Numbered from the stretch's first letter, positions 44,154-53,777 are shown. The stretch: 64,000 bases of DNA from an uncultured Lachnospiraceae bacterium (GCA_900554415.1 USGU01000011.1:9086-73085); one strand, 5' to 3'. Numbers and translations: made by a program. The notes: generated by a model not told the origin, from the letters alone.

Positions 44154-45266
44154 TTACTTTTTGTCCGATGTGTTATCGTATCTATTGTACCAATTTGAAA
44201 CGCTTAGTACAAGTCCCATTTCCACCAGCAGGAAAACAACGGATGTTCCTCCATAACTGATGAACGGCAGTGTTATCCCCGTATTCGGAATGGTGTTTGT
44301 CACAACCGCTATGTTTAAAATCACCTGAATCATCATATGCACCATGGCTCCTGCTGCTATCAGACTTCCGAATAGTTCTTTACACCGCACAGAAACCAGA
44401 AAAAACCGCCAGATTAAAACAAAAAATAGCATAATGATTCCACATGCACCGATTACACCCAGTTCTTCGCATATAATAGAGAAAATCATATCATTCTGTG
44501 CCTCTGGTACAAACCCCAGTTTCTGTATGCTGTTTCCAAGCCCTGTCCCGAACAGTCCTCCTGAACCAATGGCATACAGTCCCTGCAATGTCTGATAGCC
44601 TTTCTCATACTGCTCCGGATTCCTCCAAATCGCAATCCGCTCCAGGCGATAACTTTCCAGCGCCAGAAAGATTCCCATAAATCCCACTGCAGTCACACCA
44701 AGTCCGATAAACTGGGCATATTGGGGACTCGCCACAAAGATAAGAAGGGCACCAATTCCAAGAATAATGATTGCTGTACTTAAATTGCTCGCTCCTACCA
44801 GACCCACAATAGGCAGAATATAAATCATAATTTTAATCAGGGTTCGCATTTTCCCAATCTTTTTCCGGTTGCGCGTCACCACCCACGCAATAAAAATAAT
44901 CAGTGCCACCTTGGAAAATTCCGATGGCTGAAAAGAAAAAGGGCCCAAAGACAACCATCTTTTGGACCCATTATATTCCTTCCCCCACAGCATGACCGCA
45001 ACGGATAATCCGATTGCAGCCAGATAGCCGTGCACTGCTACTTTCTGCCAGACATGATAATCAATTCCGGCAACAATATACATACAAAAAATACCGAGTA
45101 TCGTAGCAAAAACCTGCTTTTTCAAGTAGTAAAAAGAATCATGAAACTTCACTCTTCCATTGTAGGCACTGGCACTGTACAAAATAACCAGACCCACAAT
45201 TACCAGAAGAAAAACCGTCACAATCAGCACATAATCCTTATGTCCGTTCCTTTTTTCTTCTGCCAA
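44154..45266 (-). CDS. ftsW: SEDS peptidoglycan glycosyltransferase, FtsW/SpoVE type
   Basis: 370 residues with ten membrane helices. Family landmarks: FQPSEFSKVALIIF, the catalytic-region loop YGSKRWLSLGPF-like NGSKRWLSLG, LYAIGSGGLFGTGLGNS, PEAQNDMIFSIICEELG, and the C-terminal PNTGITLPFISYGGTS. It polymerises lipid II with a class B PBP. The start is a TTG at 45266: the next ATG upstream is out of frame and a stop lies just before. A second SEDS gene occurs at 56064-57215. Confidence 0.9.
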   Translation of the reverse strand: MAEEKRNGHKDYVLIVTVFLLVIVGLVILYSASAYNGRVKFHDSFYYLKKQVFATILGIFCMYIVAGIDYHVWQKVAVHGYLAAIGLSVAVMLWGKEYNGSKRWLSLGPFSFQPSEFSKVALIIFIAWVVTRNRKKIGKMRTLIKIMIYILPIVGLVGASNLSTAIIILGIGALLIFVASPQYAQFIGLGVTAVGFMGIFLALESYRLERIAIWRNPEQYEKGYQTLQGLYAIGSGGLFGTGLGNSIQKLGFVPEAQNDMIFSIICEELGVIGACGIIMLFFVLIWRFFLVSVRCKELFGSLIAAGAMVHMMIQVILNIAVVTNTIPNTGITLPFISYGGTSVVFLLVEMGLVLSVSNWYNRYDNTSDKK

Positions 45267-45299
45267 CCATACTCACGCCCTTTTTTAATCATATATTAT

Positions 45300-46658
45300 T
45301 TATAGCTGTTGTACATATTTTTTAAATTCATTTCCACGCACTTCATAGTTCGGGAACATACCCCAGCTTGCACATGCAGGGGAAAGCAAGACTGCATCTC
45401 CCGGTCTTGCCAGTTCCACGCAGGTATCCAGTGCTTCTTCAAAAGTGTCTTTCAAGATACAGTTAGTAAATCCACACTCTGCTGCCTCTTTCTGAATCTG
45501 TTCTCTGGTGGCTCCAATCAGTACCAGATAACGTACTTTTCCATCAAAGCTTCGAATCCAGTCATGGAAATCAGACTGCTTATCATAGCCACCGCCAATC
45601 AGAATCGTCGGTCTTACCATCGCCTGAATTCCCTTGATTGCAGCATCCGGATTGGTTCCCTTCGAATCATTGTAATAAACAACTCCGTTTTTCTCTGCCA
45701 CAAACTCTATTCTGTGTTCTACCCCCTTAAAAGAAGTAACGGTATGCCGGATAATATCCATATCCACTCCATAAGCTGCTGCCATAGCAACCGCTGCCAT
45801 TACATTTTCATAATTATGCACACCGAGAATCTGTAAATCAGAAGTTCTGCACACCAAAATTCCATCCTGATTCTGCTCTGGTTTATAGATAATGGAATCT
45901 CCATCTAAAAAGATTCCTTTTTCCAGTTTATGTGCGCTGCTGAAATATATGACACTGGCAGAGATTTTTTCTGCCATATTTCTGGTAACCTCATCCTCAT
46001 AATTCAACACACAGACATCTTCTGCGGTCTGATTCTTTGCAATATCCATTTTCGCCTGAATATAGGCTTCCATGGTATGATGACGGTTCAAATGATCCGG
46101 TGTAATATTCAATACAGCACTCACTTTCGGCCGGAACATATGGATGCTTTCTAGCTGAAAGCTGGAAAGTTCAGCCACAATCACCGAATCTTCTTTTGTT
46201 TCTGCTGCCACGGTCGTGTACGGATTTCCAATATTTCCCACAACAAATACACTTTCAAATGCATTCTTCATAATCTCACCAAGGAGTGAAGTTGTGGTAG
46301 TCTTTCCATTGGTCCCTGTAATTCCAAGGATGTCTCCCTTGCCACACACATAGGCCAGTTCAATTTCTCCCCACACCGGAATATCCTTTTCTTTCATACG
46401 AAGCACAACCGGAAGGTCTGTCGGAACTCCCGGACTGATTACAACCAAATCCAGTTTCTCAAGCAATTTCTCCGGAAATGTGCCTGCCATAATCTGAACG
46501 GTATCACTGCCAAGCTGTCCTCTTACTTTTTCGATATCCAAATCTGCCTTGCCATCATAAAGAATGACCTCAGCTCCTTCTCTCTCAAGCAGTCCACAGG
46601 AACCAATCCCACTGATTCCCGCACCAAATACCAGTACTTTTTTTCCCTTTAACTCCAC
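45300..46658 (-). CDS. murD: UDP-N-acetylmuramoylalanine--D-glutamate ligase
   Basis: 452 residues. Domain 1 Rossmann start KVLVFGAGISG; ATP loop GITGTNGKTTTTSLLGEI; Mur ligase motifs LSSFQLE, NITPDHLNRH and NDSKGTNPDA. It adds D-Glu to UDP-MurNAc-L-Ala in the cytoplasm. Start is GTG at 46658 with GGAGG nine bases upstream. It follows mraY by 12 bases. Confidence 0.96.
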   Translation of the reverse strand: MELKGKKVLVFGAGISGIGSCGLLEREGAEVILYDGKADLDIEKVRGQLGSDTVQIMAGTFPEKLLEKLDLVVISPGVPTDLPVVLRMKEKDIPVWGEIELAYVCGKGDILGITGTNGKTTTTSLLGEIMKNAFESVFVVGNIGNPYTTVAAETKEDSVIVAELSSFQLESIHMFRPKVSAVLNITPDHLNRHHTMEAYIQAKMDIAKNQTAEDVCVLNYEDEVTRNMAEKISASVIYFSSAHKLEKGIFLDGDSIIYKPEQNQDGILVCRTSDLQILGVHNYENVMAAVAMAAAYGVDMDIIRHTVTSFKGVEHRIEFVAEKNGVVYYNDSKGTNPDAAIKGIQAMVRPTILIGGGYDKQSDFHDWIRSFDGKVRYLVLIGATREQIQKEAAECGFTNCILKDTFEEALDTCVELARPGDAVLLSPACASWGMFPNYEVRGNEFKKYVQQL

Positions 46659-46670
46659 GTATCTCGCCTC

Positions 46671-47627
46671 CTACATTGCCATAATTCCAATCAGGCAAAG
46701 GATCGCTGTAATAATTGAAAATACAGCTACAACTCTTGTCTCACTCCATCCACACAGTTCAAAATGATGATGAATAGGAGCCATCTTAAAGATTCTCTTT
46801 CCACCTGTAGCTTTAAAGTAACTTACCTGAATCATAACAGAAAGTACTTCCATCAGGTAAATTGCACCAACCAGAATAATAAACAGCGGCATCTGAAGCA
46901 TATAGGCTGTCGAAGCTACAAAGCCACCTAACGCAAGAGAACCGGTATCTCCCATAAACACACTGGCCGGATAAACATTAAACAATAAAAATCCAAGGAG
47001 TGCACCTACTACCGCACAGGTAATCGGTTCAATTCCACTCTTTGTTCCAATTGCTACTACTGTGAAGAACGTTGCTACCAGTACCGTTACACTGGAAGCC
47101 AGTCCGTCCAGTCCATCGGTAAAGTTCACTCCATTTACCGTACCAATCACTGCAAAGAATAAGACCGGAATTGCAAGCCATCCGATATCCCAGTATTTTC
47201 CACCGGAAAACGGCACTAACATAGTAAGTGGAATCTTGGCAACTTTCACAATATAGAAAGCGAAAATTCCGGTAATCACAATCTGCAATGCCATCTTCTG
47301 CATAGGGAAAAGTCCATCGGAACGTTTCAGCACAACCTTCAGATAATCATCCAGAAATCCAATCATTCCAAATCCCAGTGTCACAAAAAGAATCGGGATA
47401 ATCTTCGGATATTCCCGCACATAAATCAGGGAAGTAATCGTAATTGCCGCAAGAATCATCACACCACCCATAGTAGGTGTTCCGGTCTTCTTCAGATGTG
47501 ACTGAACCCCCTCCACACGCTCAGTCTGTCCCATCTTCAGCCTTCTTAAAAACGGAATCACAAACGGACCCATCAGTACACTTAACCCAAATGCAATCAG
47601 CACGGGTATCACCATTTTATAATCCAT
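46671..47627 (-). CDS. mraY: Phospho-N-acetylmuramoyl-pentapeptide transferase
   Basis: 318 residues with ten membrane helices. Signature loops: KKTGTPTMGG, the Asp cluster FLDDYLKV, NFTDGLDGLA, GDTGSLALGG, and the C-terminal IHHHFELCGWSE. It makes lipid I at the inner membrane face. The ATG at 47627 has AGAGG eight bases upstream and is preferred to the GTG at 47636. murE and murF, normally before it, are missing. Confidence 0.96.
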   Translation of the reverse strand: MDYKMVIPVLIAFGLSVLMGPFVIPFLRRLKMGQTERVEGVQSHLKKTGTPTMGGVMILAAITITSLIYVREYPKIIPILFVTLGFGMIGFLDDYLKVVLKRSDGLFPMQKMALQIVITGIFAFYIVKVAKIPLTMLVPFSGGKYWDIGWLAIPVLFFAVIGTVNGVNFTDGLDGLASSVTVLVATFFTVVAIGTKSGIEPITCAVVGALLGFLLFNVYPASVFMGDTGSLALGGFVASTAYMLQMPLFIILVGAIYLMEVLSVMIQVSYFKATGGKRIFKMAPIHHHFELCGWSETRVVAVFSIITAILCLIGIMAM

Positions 47628-47675
47628 ATTCTGCACCTCTTATTTTCTTTCGTTCTAGGGATTAGTATAATGTAT

Positions 47676-49436
47676 TCAACTTTGATTTTCAACCGATTCT
47701 TCTTTTTCAATTCCTAAATAAGGGAGAATATTTTCAAAAATATCTTTTACCACCGGAGCTGCTATGGTTCCGCCATAGTAAATCCCTTTTGGATTGTAAA
47801 TAATTACCATTGCCGCCACTTCCGGGTTCTCCGCCGGAGTAAATCCGATAAATGCAGAAATATATTTGTTGGCACTTCTCGGAAGCGTTTGACTGGTTGC
47901 CGTCTTTCCTCCAATATGATAGCCTTCCATGTAAGCATTTTTTCCTCCCCCTTCACTCACCACACTCTCTAGAATGGTCCGCATGGTCTGGGAAGTTTCT
48001 GTACTCACGATTTCTTTTCCGTTGTTATAAGAAAACTCCTCTATCAACTCCTCCTGCTCGTTATAGACCCGCACACCAAAATGCGGTGTAATCCGTTTTC
48101 CTCCATTTACCACGGAGCAGACCGTAGTTGCCATCTGTAGTGGTGTCACCTGAAAAGACTGACCGAAGGACATGGTCGCAAGCTCCACTGCCCCTACATT
48201 TTCTTCTTTGTGAATCACCGCAGAAGCCTCTCCCGGCAAGTCTACTCCTGTCTTATCCATCAAGCCGAACTGCTTGAAATATTTATAAAAATTCGAGACT
48301 CCAAGCCGGGATCCGATTTCAATAAATGCCGGATTGCAGGAATTCTGCACGCTCTGCGTAAACGTCTCTGAACCATGTCCCCCTACTTTGGCACACCGGA
48401 TTCTTCGGTCCTCTACAATCTTATACCCCGGACAGTAGAACTGGTCTTGCAAAGAAACAGCTCCCGCCTCCAGTGCAGCAGACGCAGTAAATACCTTGAA
48501 AATAGAACCCGGCTCATAGGTATCACTGATACACTTGTTACGCCACATCTGATTGAGCAGATTCTGCCGTTCTTCCTCATTTGCCGTCTCAGTATCCGTA
48601 TTCAGCACAAAAGGGGTATTCAGATTAAATTCCGGCACATCCACGCAGGCATAAATTTCCCCATTTTGGGGATTCAGAATCATGACTTCTACGGCATCTG
48701 CCTGTTTTTCTTCCATTACCTTTTCAGCCGCCTGCTGCGCATATTTCTGGATATTATAATCCAGACTAATTTGCAGAGTATTGCCCGCCACCGGTTCAAT
48801 CCGCCCTTCTGCCATATTTTCCAGTTCAATTCCTCTTGCATCCGTAGTGGTCAGTATAGTTCCATCGGTTCCCTTCAGCCATTCTTCGTATTTTACCTCC
48901 AGTCCGATAATTCCCTGATTGTCGCTCCCTGTAAATCCGAGGACCTTAGAAGCCAGTTCATCATAAGGATAATATCGTTTGAAGTCCTCATCCACTTTTA
49001 CCCCATCAAGACCATACTCCCGAATGGTATCTCCCACGTTCTTTTCCACATTAGACTTAATTCGTTCTCTTGATGATACCTTTTCAACTTTTTTCCGTAC
49101 CTCCGCCTCATCCATCTCCAATGCCTGAGACAGTACACGGATAACCTGCTCCGCATCCTTCACCTGACTATGAATCACTGAAATCGTACATACAGTCTTA
49201 TTCGTTGCAAGTGTCATCCCGTTTCGGTCCCGGATTTCTCCCCTTGCGGCTTTAATATCACGTTCCCTTTCGTGCAGTTCTTCTGCCAGCTCCCGATAAT
49301 AGTCTGCCTCAGATATCATCAGATATACCAGTCTTCCCATCAGCCCCGCAAGGCAAAATACTGCGCACACAAATACCACCAGTAATTTACGTTTATTATA
49401 TGTCTTATTCCATGAAATCTGCTGTTTGTTGTCCAA
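47676..49436 (-). CDS. Class B penicillin-binding protein (SpoVD/FtsI-like) with KTA in place of KTG
   Basis: 586 residues. One N-terminal helix (about 17-39), dimerisation domain with RGEIRDRNG, transpeptidase domain with active Ser in GSIFKVF (SxxK), SCN in QNSCNPAF, and the third motif written GGKTATSQ: canonical KTG is KTA here. No PASTA domain. It crosslinks septal or spore peptidoglycan with a SEDS partner. Start is TTG at 49436. It lies 90 bases after another class B PBP gene, so the two form a tandem pair. Confidence 0.88.
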   Translation of the reverse strand: MDNKQQISWNKTYNKRKLLVVFVCAVFCLAGLMGRLVYLMISEADYYRELAEELHERERDIKAARGEIRDRNGMTLATNKTVCTISVIHSQVKDAEQVIRVLSQALEMDEAEVRKKVEKVSSRERIKSNVEKNVGDTIREYGLDGVKVDEDFKRYYPYDELASKVLGFTGSDNQGIIGLEVKYEEWLKGTDGTILTTTDARGIELENMAEGRIEPVAGNTLQISLDYNIQKYAQQAAEKVMEEKQADAVEVMILNPQNGEIYACVDVPEFNLNTPFVLNTDTETANEEERQNLLNQMWRNKCISDTYEPGSIFKVFTASAALEAGAVSLQDQFYCPGYKIVEDRRIRCAKVGGHGSETFTQSVQNSCNPAFIEIGSRLGVSNFYKYFKQFGLMDKTGVDLPGEASAVIHKEENVGAVELATMSFGQSFQVTPLQMATTVCSVVNGGKRITPHFGVRVYNEQEELIEEFSYNNGKEIVSTETSQTMRTILESVVSEGGGKNAYMEGYHIGGKTATSQTLPRSANKYISAFIGFTPAENPEVAAMVIIYNPKGIYYGGTIAAPVVKDIFENILPYLGIEKEESVENQS

Positions 49437-49440
49437 TAAA

Positions 49441-49495
49441 AAACCTCAAGAAAAGATAATGAATTATTACAATTTATTATCCCTTCGCTGAGGTT
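49441..49495 (-). repeat. Nested inverted repeats between the two PBP genes
   Basis: AACCTCA (49441-49447) pairs with TGAGGTT (49489-49495), enclosing a second A+T-rich dyad, GATAAT...ATTATC. It could slow or end transcription between the paralogues. No clear U run is present. Confidence 0.5.
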
Positions 49496-49526
49496 ATGAA
49501 TCTATCCTTTATTCTTATTATGATTC

Positions 49527-51374
49527 TTATTGTGCTTTTGTAATTCCCATATACGGAAATGCTTCTGTCATAATATCTGATGCAAGCTGTGTTACCAGTG
49601 CACTGCTTCTTCCCTGATTTTCCACATTTGGTTCATCCACAATGACATACACTACTACTTCCGGGTTTTCCTGTGGTGCATAGCCAATGAAAGAAAGCAG
49701 ATTCTTATTCTCTGTACGCGGAAGCTTTTCTGCTGTACCAGTCTTACCTCCCACATCATATCCTTCTACCTGGGCACGCTTACCACTACCATTTTGCACA
49801 ACACTGTACATATAAGACTTCAGTAAATCGGAAGTTTCCTTGGAAATAGTACGCTTTTTCAGCACAGGCTGGATATTTTCTACTACATTCCCACTTTCGT
49901 CCAGAATTTCTTTTACAACATGCGGTTCATAATAATCACCACCATTTACCAGAGAGCAGAAGCCTGCTGCAAGCTGAATCATTGTCACGTTAAAATTCTG
50001 TCCAAAGGAGTTGGTTGCAAGGTCTACGGTTCCCATATTTTCCGGTGAATACAAAATTCCTAGAGCATCCCCCGGCAAATCAATTCCTGTATATTCCCCA
50101 AAGCCAAATATCTGCTGATATTTACAAAATTCCTCCGGTCCAATCTGCTGCGCGATTTCCATCAAAGCTACGTTACAGGAATTTTCCATGACCTGAGTCA
50201 ATGTCTGATAGCCATGTCCACCCTTGTCATAGGAAATACATTTGATATTATAATCTCCGACCTGAAGAGAACCGCCACAATAATAGGTCTCATTACCTGT
50301 CAGTTTTGCAATCTCCAGTCCCGTTGCTACGGTAAATGGTTTAATAGTTGACCCTGGTTCAAAGGTATCACTGACGCAGAAGTTTCTCCAGAGCGCATTC
50401 AGCTTTTCCAGCTTCTCATCACTCTCCATAGCCGAAATTTCTGCTTCTGTGTAATACTTGCTCAAATCCCTCGGATTGTTCAAATCAAAATCCGGGTAAG
50501 ATGCCATGGAAAGCACTTCTCCTGTATTGGGATCCATAATGATCACCGCAATATTTTTTGCACCGGCTCCTTGCGTATAATTATTGGTATAAGAGTCGTT
50601 AAATGCTTTGATATGTTTCTCAACAATGGACTGTAAATTGGTATCCAGAGATAATTTTACCGTATTTCCATTTACAGGAAGCTTTACCGTCTTTTCCATG
50701 TCGGCTGTTCCGGTCTGATAGCCGTAGCTTCGTCCATCGGTTCCATTTAACACATCATTATAATATGCCTCCAGACCGATTGCGCCTTCATTACCATCTA
50801 CACTGAATCCAATCACATCGCATGCCAGCGCATTATATGGATATTTCCGGATATAATCTTCTTCCAGCCATACGCCCTGTACATAGGTATTTTCCTCTAC
50901 CGCTTTCTTATATGTCTGTGCCTCATCATAACTTACACTTTTTTTCAGAATCACATACCGGCTGTCCGGCTTCTCGCTGATTACCGTATCAATGGTATCT
51001 GCCTCAATTTCAAAATAAGTACTGAGTGCTTCCTTGGTTGCTGAGACATAAGTTCCGCTGTCCTTATCTGCACTTAGCAACACCTTCACATCGAGAATCA
51101 CATTATACACGCGTTCACTGGTTGCCAGCTTTGTGCCATTGGTATCAACAATATCTCCCCGTTTAAACGGAATGGTTCTACTGGTATACTGCTGCTGGTC
51201 CAACACTGTTTTCGTGTAGCTTTCTCCTTCCGAAGCATTTATCTGTATTATTCTCCCTATAAGTACAACAAAAGCCAGTAAAATTGCTATAAAGAGCATT
51301 ACCAGCTTTTCCTGCATTTTCTTCGTGAACTTCAGACGCAAAGGAGAAACACTTTTTTTCTTTCTTTTTGACAT
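49527..51374 (-). CDS. Class B penicillin-binding protein (FtsI/SpoVD-like)
   Basis: 615 residues. N-terminal helix (about 20-43), dimerisation domain with FKRGDIVDTNG, transpeptidase domain with SxxK in GSTIKPF, SCN in ENSCNVAL, and canonical KTG in GGKTGTAEKL. No PASTA domain. It follows ftsL by 28 bases, the usual ftsI position. Which of the tandem PBPs serves division and which serves sporulation cannot be settled from sequence. Confidence 0.9.
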   Translation of the reverse strand: MSKRKKKSVSPLRLKFTKKMQEKLVMLFIAILLAFVVLIGRIIQINASEGESYTKTVLDQQQYTSRTIPFKRGDIVDTNGTKLATSERVYNVILDVKVLLSADKDSGTYVSATKEALSTYFEIEADTIDTVISEKPDSRYVILKKSVSYDEAQTYKKAVEENTYVQGVWLEEDYIRKYPYNALACDVIGFSVDGNEGAIGLEAYYNDVLNGTDGRSYGYQTGTADMEKTVKLPVNGNTVKLSLDTNLQSIVEKHIKAFNDSYTNNYTQGAGAKNIAVIIMDPNTGEVLSMASYPDFDLNNPRDLSKYYTEAEISAMESDEKLEKLNALWRNFCVSDTFEPGSTIKPFTVATGLEIAKLTGNETYYCGGSLQVGDYNIKCISYDKGGHGYQTLTQVMENSCNVALMEIAQQIGPEEFCKYQQIFGFGEYTGIDLPGDALGILYSPENMGTVDLATNSFGQNFNVTMIQLAAGFCSLVNGGDYYEPHVVKEILDESGNVVENIQPVLKKRTISKETSDLLKSYMYSVVQNGSGKRAQVEGYDVGGKTGTAEKLPRTENKNLLSFIGYAPQENPEVVVYVIVDEPNVENQGRSSALVTQLASDIMTEAFPYMGITKAQ

Positions 51375-51402
51375 TTCGATTCACCTTTTCTATTGTTATC
51401 CC

Positions 51403-51930
51403 TTAATCTAACGCACCTTTTTTCGGTATTTCCTGATACTGCTTTACCGTATCTCCTGCCGGATTCTGATATGTAATAATCTGCGAAGAATCTGCATATA
51501 CCATACCAAGACTATTTATGGCATATTCCTTGACATCCTCCAAATTTACCGAATCAAGAATACTGTTTTCTCTGGTTGTATTTTCCTCTTTCAAATCAGC
51601 AAGCTCCTGCTCCATAGATGCAAGATTTGCTGTATGACTTGTCATTTCAAACCGGAGCTGTAAATACCATACGCATACAGAAAGTGTAGCGATTGCAGCC
51701 ACCGCCAGAAACACTGTATATGCAGTATTCATGTGAAGTGCCTGCTTTCTGTTTTTTCTGACCTGAGGGCTGACTTCCTTTTTCGGCTGTGGTTTTACTA
51801 CTTCTTCCTTATCTGCCCGCTTCGGAACTGCCTGCATCTTTCTGACAGTATTTCCATATATATATGTCTCATCACTGCGCATAGCCGTGCGTCTTATCGT
51901 CTGTGTGTTTGAATTACGCCGATTTGCCAT
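51403..51930 (-). CDS. FtsL-like cell division protein
   Basis: 175 residues. A long basic cytosolic N terminus (about 1-70), one membrane helix (about 70-90), then a coiled coil (MTSHTANLASMEQELADLKEEN). This is the FtsL/FtsB plan, although sequence identity in the family is low. Position between rsmH and the first PBP gene matches ftsL. Confidence 0.75.
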   Translation of the reverse strand: MANRRNSNTQTIRRTAMRSDETYIYGNTVRKMQAVPKRADKEEVVKPQPKKEVSPQVRKNRKQALHMNTAYTVFLAVAAIATLSVCVWYLQLRFEMTSHTANLASMEQELADLKEENTTRENSILDSVNLEDVKEYAINSLGMVYADSSQIITYQNPAGDTVKQYQEIPKKGALD

Positions 51931-51964
51931 ACGTTATCATCCTTTCAAAATTCTGACTGCTCTC

Positions 51965-52900
51965 TTATTTTCTCTCGAAAATGCGGAGCTTCGCGCTCTT
52001 TGAGCGACTGTTCCACTCCAACTCCTCCTCACTTGGAAGAATTGGCTTCTTAGCAACTACCCTGCCCTTCGATACTTTTCCGCACACGCATACCGGAAAA
52101 GAACTTGGACAAGTACATGGGTTTTCATTTTTCTTAAAAATACCTTTTACAATTCTATCTTCTAAAGAATGAAAGGTAATAATACAGATTCTTCCATCCT
52201 CATTCAACATATCAATCATATCATCCAGTGAATCTCTGAGCACTTCCAGCTCCCGGTTACATTCAATGCGGATAGCCTGAAATGTACGCTTTGCCGGATG
52301 ACCTGCATTTTTCTGAAATTTCATCGGAATTGATTGCCTAATGATTTCTGTCAACTGACCTGTCGTTTCGATGGGACCTTTTTCTCTTTCCATCACGATA
52401 TGTTTGGCAATGTTCTTGGCGAACTTATCCTCTCCATAATCTCGGATGATCCGAAAAAGGTCCATCTCACTGTAGTCATTGACGATGTCTCTGGCCGTCA
52501 GTGTCTGACGGGTATCCATTCGCATATCCAGAGGTGCATCTTCCCGATAGGAGAATCCTCTTTCTGCCGTATCTAACTGATAAGATGATACGCCCAAATC
52601 GAGCACGATCCCATCCACCTTGTCAATTCCTATCTTTTGGAGCTCCGACTTCATATTGCAATAATTGCTCCGGATTATTGTAACTTTCTCCCCGAAGTCG
52701 CTTAAGCGGGCACCTGCTGCTTCAATTGCAGCCGCGTCCTGGTCTATTCCTATAAATCTCCCCTTGTCGTTTAAGCGGCGGCATACTTCATATGCATGTC
52801 CACCTCCACCAAGCGTACCATCGACGTAAATACCGTCCGGCTTGATGTTCAGACCTTCGATTGTTTCTTCAAGTAATACTGACTTATGTTCAAATACCAT
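51965..52900 (-). CDS. rsmH: 16S rRNA (cytosine1402-N4)-methyltransferase
   Basis: 311 residues from the ATG at 52900 (GGAGG five bases upstream); a frame from 52921 overlaps mraZ. S-adenosylmethionine loop VDGTLGGGGHA, DLGVSSYQLD and FHSLEDRIVK are typical. It methylates C1402 in the ribosomal P site. Second gene of the mraZ operon. Confidence 0.95.
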   Translation of the reverse strand: MVFEHKSVLLEETIEGLNIKPDGIYVDGTLGGGGHAYEVCRRLNDKGRFIGIDQDAAAIEAAGARLSDFGEKVTIIRSNYCNMKSELQKIGIDKVDGIVLDLGVSSYQLDTAERGFSYREDAPLDMRMDTRQTLTARDIVNDYSEMDLFRIIRDYGEDKFAKNIAKHIVMEREKGPIETTGQLTEIIRQSIPMKFQKNAGHPAKRTFQAIRIECNRELEVLRDSLDDMIDMLNEDGRICIITFHSLEDRIVKGIFKKNENPCTCPSSFPVCVCGKVSKGRVVAKKPILPSEEELEWNSRSKSAKLRIFERK

Positions 52901-52920
52901 ATTGTCCTCCAAACATTTCA

Positions 52921-53358
52921 TTAGATGCTAAGTCCCAAATCTTCCATGTCACTTGCAATATCTTCGATATTTTCCTCAATCTCAGCAGTACGAGCTTCCC
53001 ATGCATCCTTACTCCAGATTTCCACTTTATCAAGCACACCCGCAAGGACTACTTCCTTATCTAGGTTTGCATATGTACGCAGTGAAGTTGAAATCAAAAT
53101 TCTCCCTTGTTTATCAATTTCTCCATCAACTGCACTTCCGAGAAAGAAACGCTTAAATTCTCTGGCCTTTTTGTTCGTGAGTGGTAAGGTTCTGAGCTTG
53201 TCTTCAAAGGCTTCCCATTCATTTTCCGGATACAGAAATAAGCAGCCATCCATCCCTTTCGTAATTACAAAATGTTCACCAAGACTATCTCGTAATTTCG
53301 AAGGAATAATCAACCTGCCTTTTGAATCAATGCTGTGATTAAATTCTCCAGTCAACAT
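52921..53358 (-). CDS. mraZ: Transcriptional regulator MraZ
   Basis: 145 residues from the ATG at 53358; an upstream GTG is in frame but AAGG is better spaced for the ATG. Two AbrB-like half-domains: GEFNHSIDSKGRLIIPSKLRD and GEIDKQGRILISTSLRTYA. It binds direct repeats near its own start and represses the dcw cluster. A matching repeat array lies 36 bases upstream. Confidence 0.94.
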   Translation of the reverse strand: MLTGEFNHSIDSKGRLIIPSKLRDSLGEHFVITKGMDGCLFLYPENEWEAFEDKLRTLPLTNKKAREFKRFFLGSAVDGEIDKQGRILISTSLRTYANLDKEVVLAGVLDKVEIWSKDAWEARTAEIEENIEDIASDMEDLGLSI

Positions 53359-53393
53359 GAGAATCACCTTCTTCCAAAGTGGTCTTATTTACT

Positions 53394-53450
53394 CCATTTT
53401 GCTTCCACTTTACTCCACTTTCTACCACTTGCCTCCATTTTAACCCACTT
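53394..53450 (-). promoter_or_regulatory. MraZ operator: six repeats at about 10-bp period
   Basis: On the minus strand AARTGGNNNN recurs: five copies at exact 10-bp steps (53405-53450) and a sixth one base out of step (53394-53399). The ten-base phase places every box on one DNA face. MraZ is known to bind short direct repeats upstream of mraZ. Confidence 0.82.
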
Positions 53451-53550
53451 CTACTCCCTTTTCAACCTTTTTTTGAGGTTTTTTCCATGTTTTTATAAGA
53501 TCAATACTCAAGTCTAACAGAGTGATGATCATGCCAGACACACATTCCCA

Positions 53551-53600
53551 TAAAAAAACGCACGAAAAAAGCAGTTGAATCAATCAACTGCTTCTTCCGA
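53551..53600 (-). terminator. Terminator facing the mraZ operon
   Basis: GCAGTTGA (53571-53578) pairs with TCAACTGC (53584-53591), followed on the minus strand by UUUUUUCG and a second U run. It would end transcripts arriving from the degraded transporter gene. Confidence 0.75.
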
Positions 53601-53624
53601 ATAAAATATTTACTTAAGGGTGGT

Positions 53625-53697
53625 GGTAAATTGAGGGAAATTTACCTTGTGAAGTTATGTTATCATGATAACTTGTTCTTCATGTAATCATGATAAC
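53625..53697. promoter_or_regulatory. Palindromes in the mraZ-tetR gap
   Basis: GGTAAATT...AATTTACC (53625-53646), the perfect 14-bp GTTATCATGATAAC (53659-53672), and the near-identical GTAATCATGATAAC (53684-53697). The last two, 25 bases apart, look like operator half-sites of one repressor. The 677-base gap 53359-54035 otherwise holds the MraZ operator, a terminator, a pseudogene remnant and the tetR promoter. Confidence 0.5.
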
Positions 53698-53777
53698 ATA
53701 CTCTTCATCATTTGTAAATAGATTATTTTTGCTTTTTTATATTACATTTTTAACATTGTGAACAAATAATGCGAGAC

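Noticed and set aside
48375..49073. 232-residue plus-strand frame
   Set aside because: Antisense to the class B PBP gene.
53394..53450. Short regular repeats that could suggest CRISPR
   Set aside because: The 10-bp period and 6-base units upstream of mraZ fit a MraZ operator; no spacers of CRISPR size. No CRISPR array was seen anywhere.
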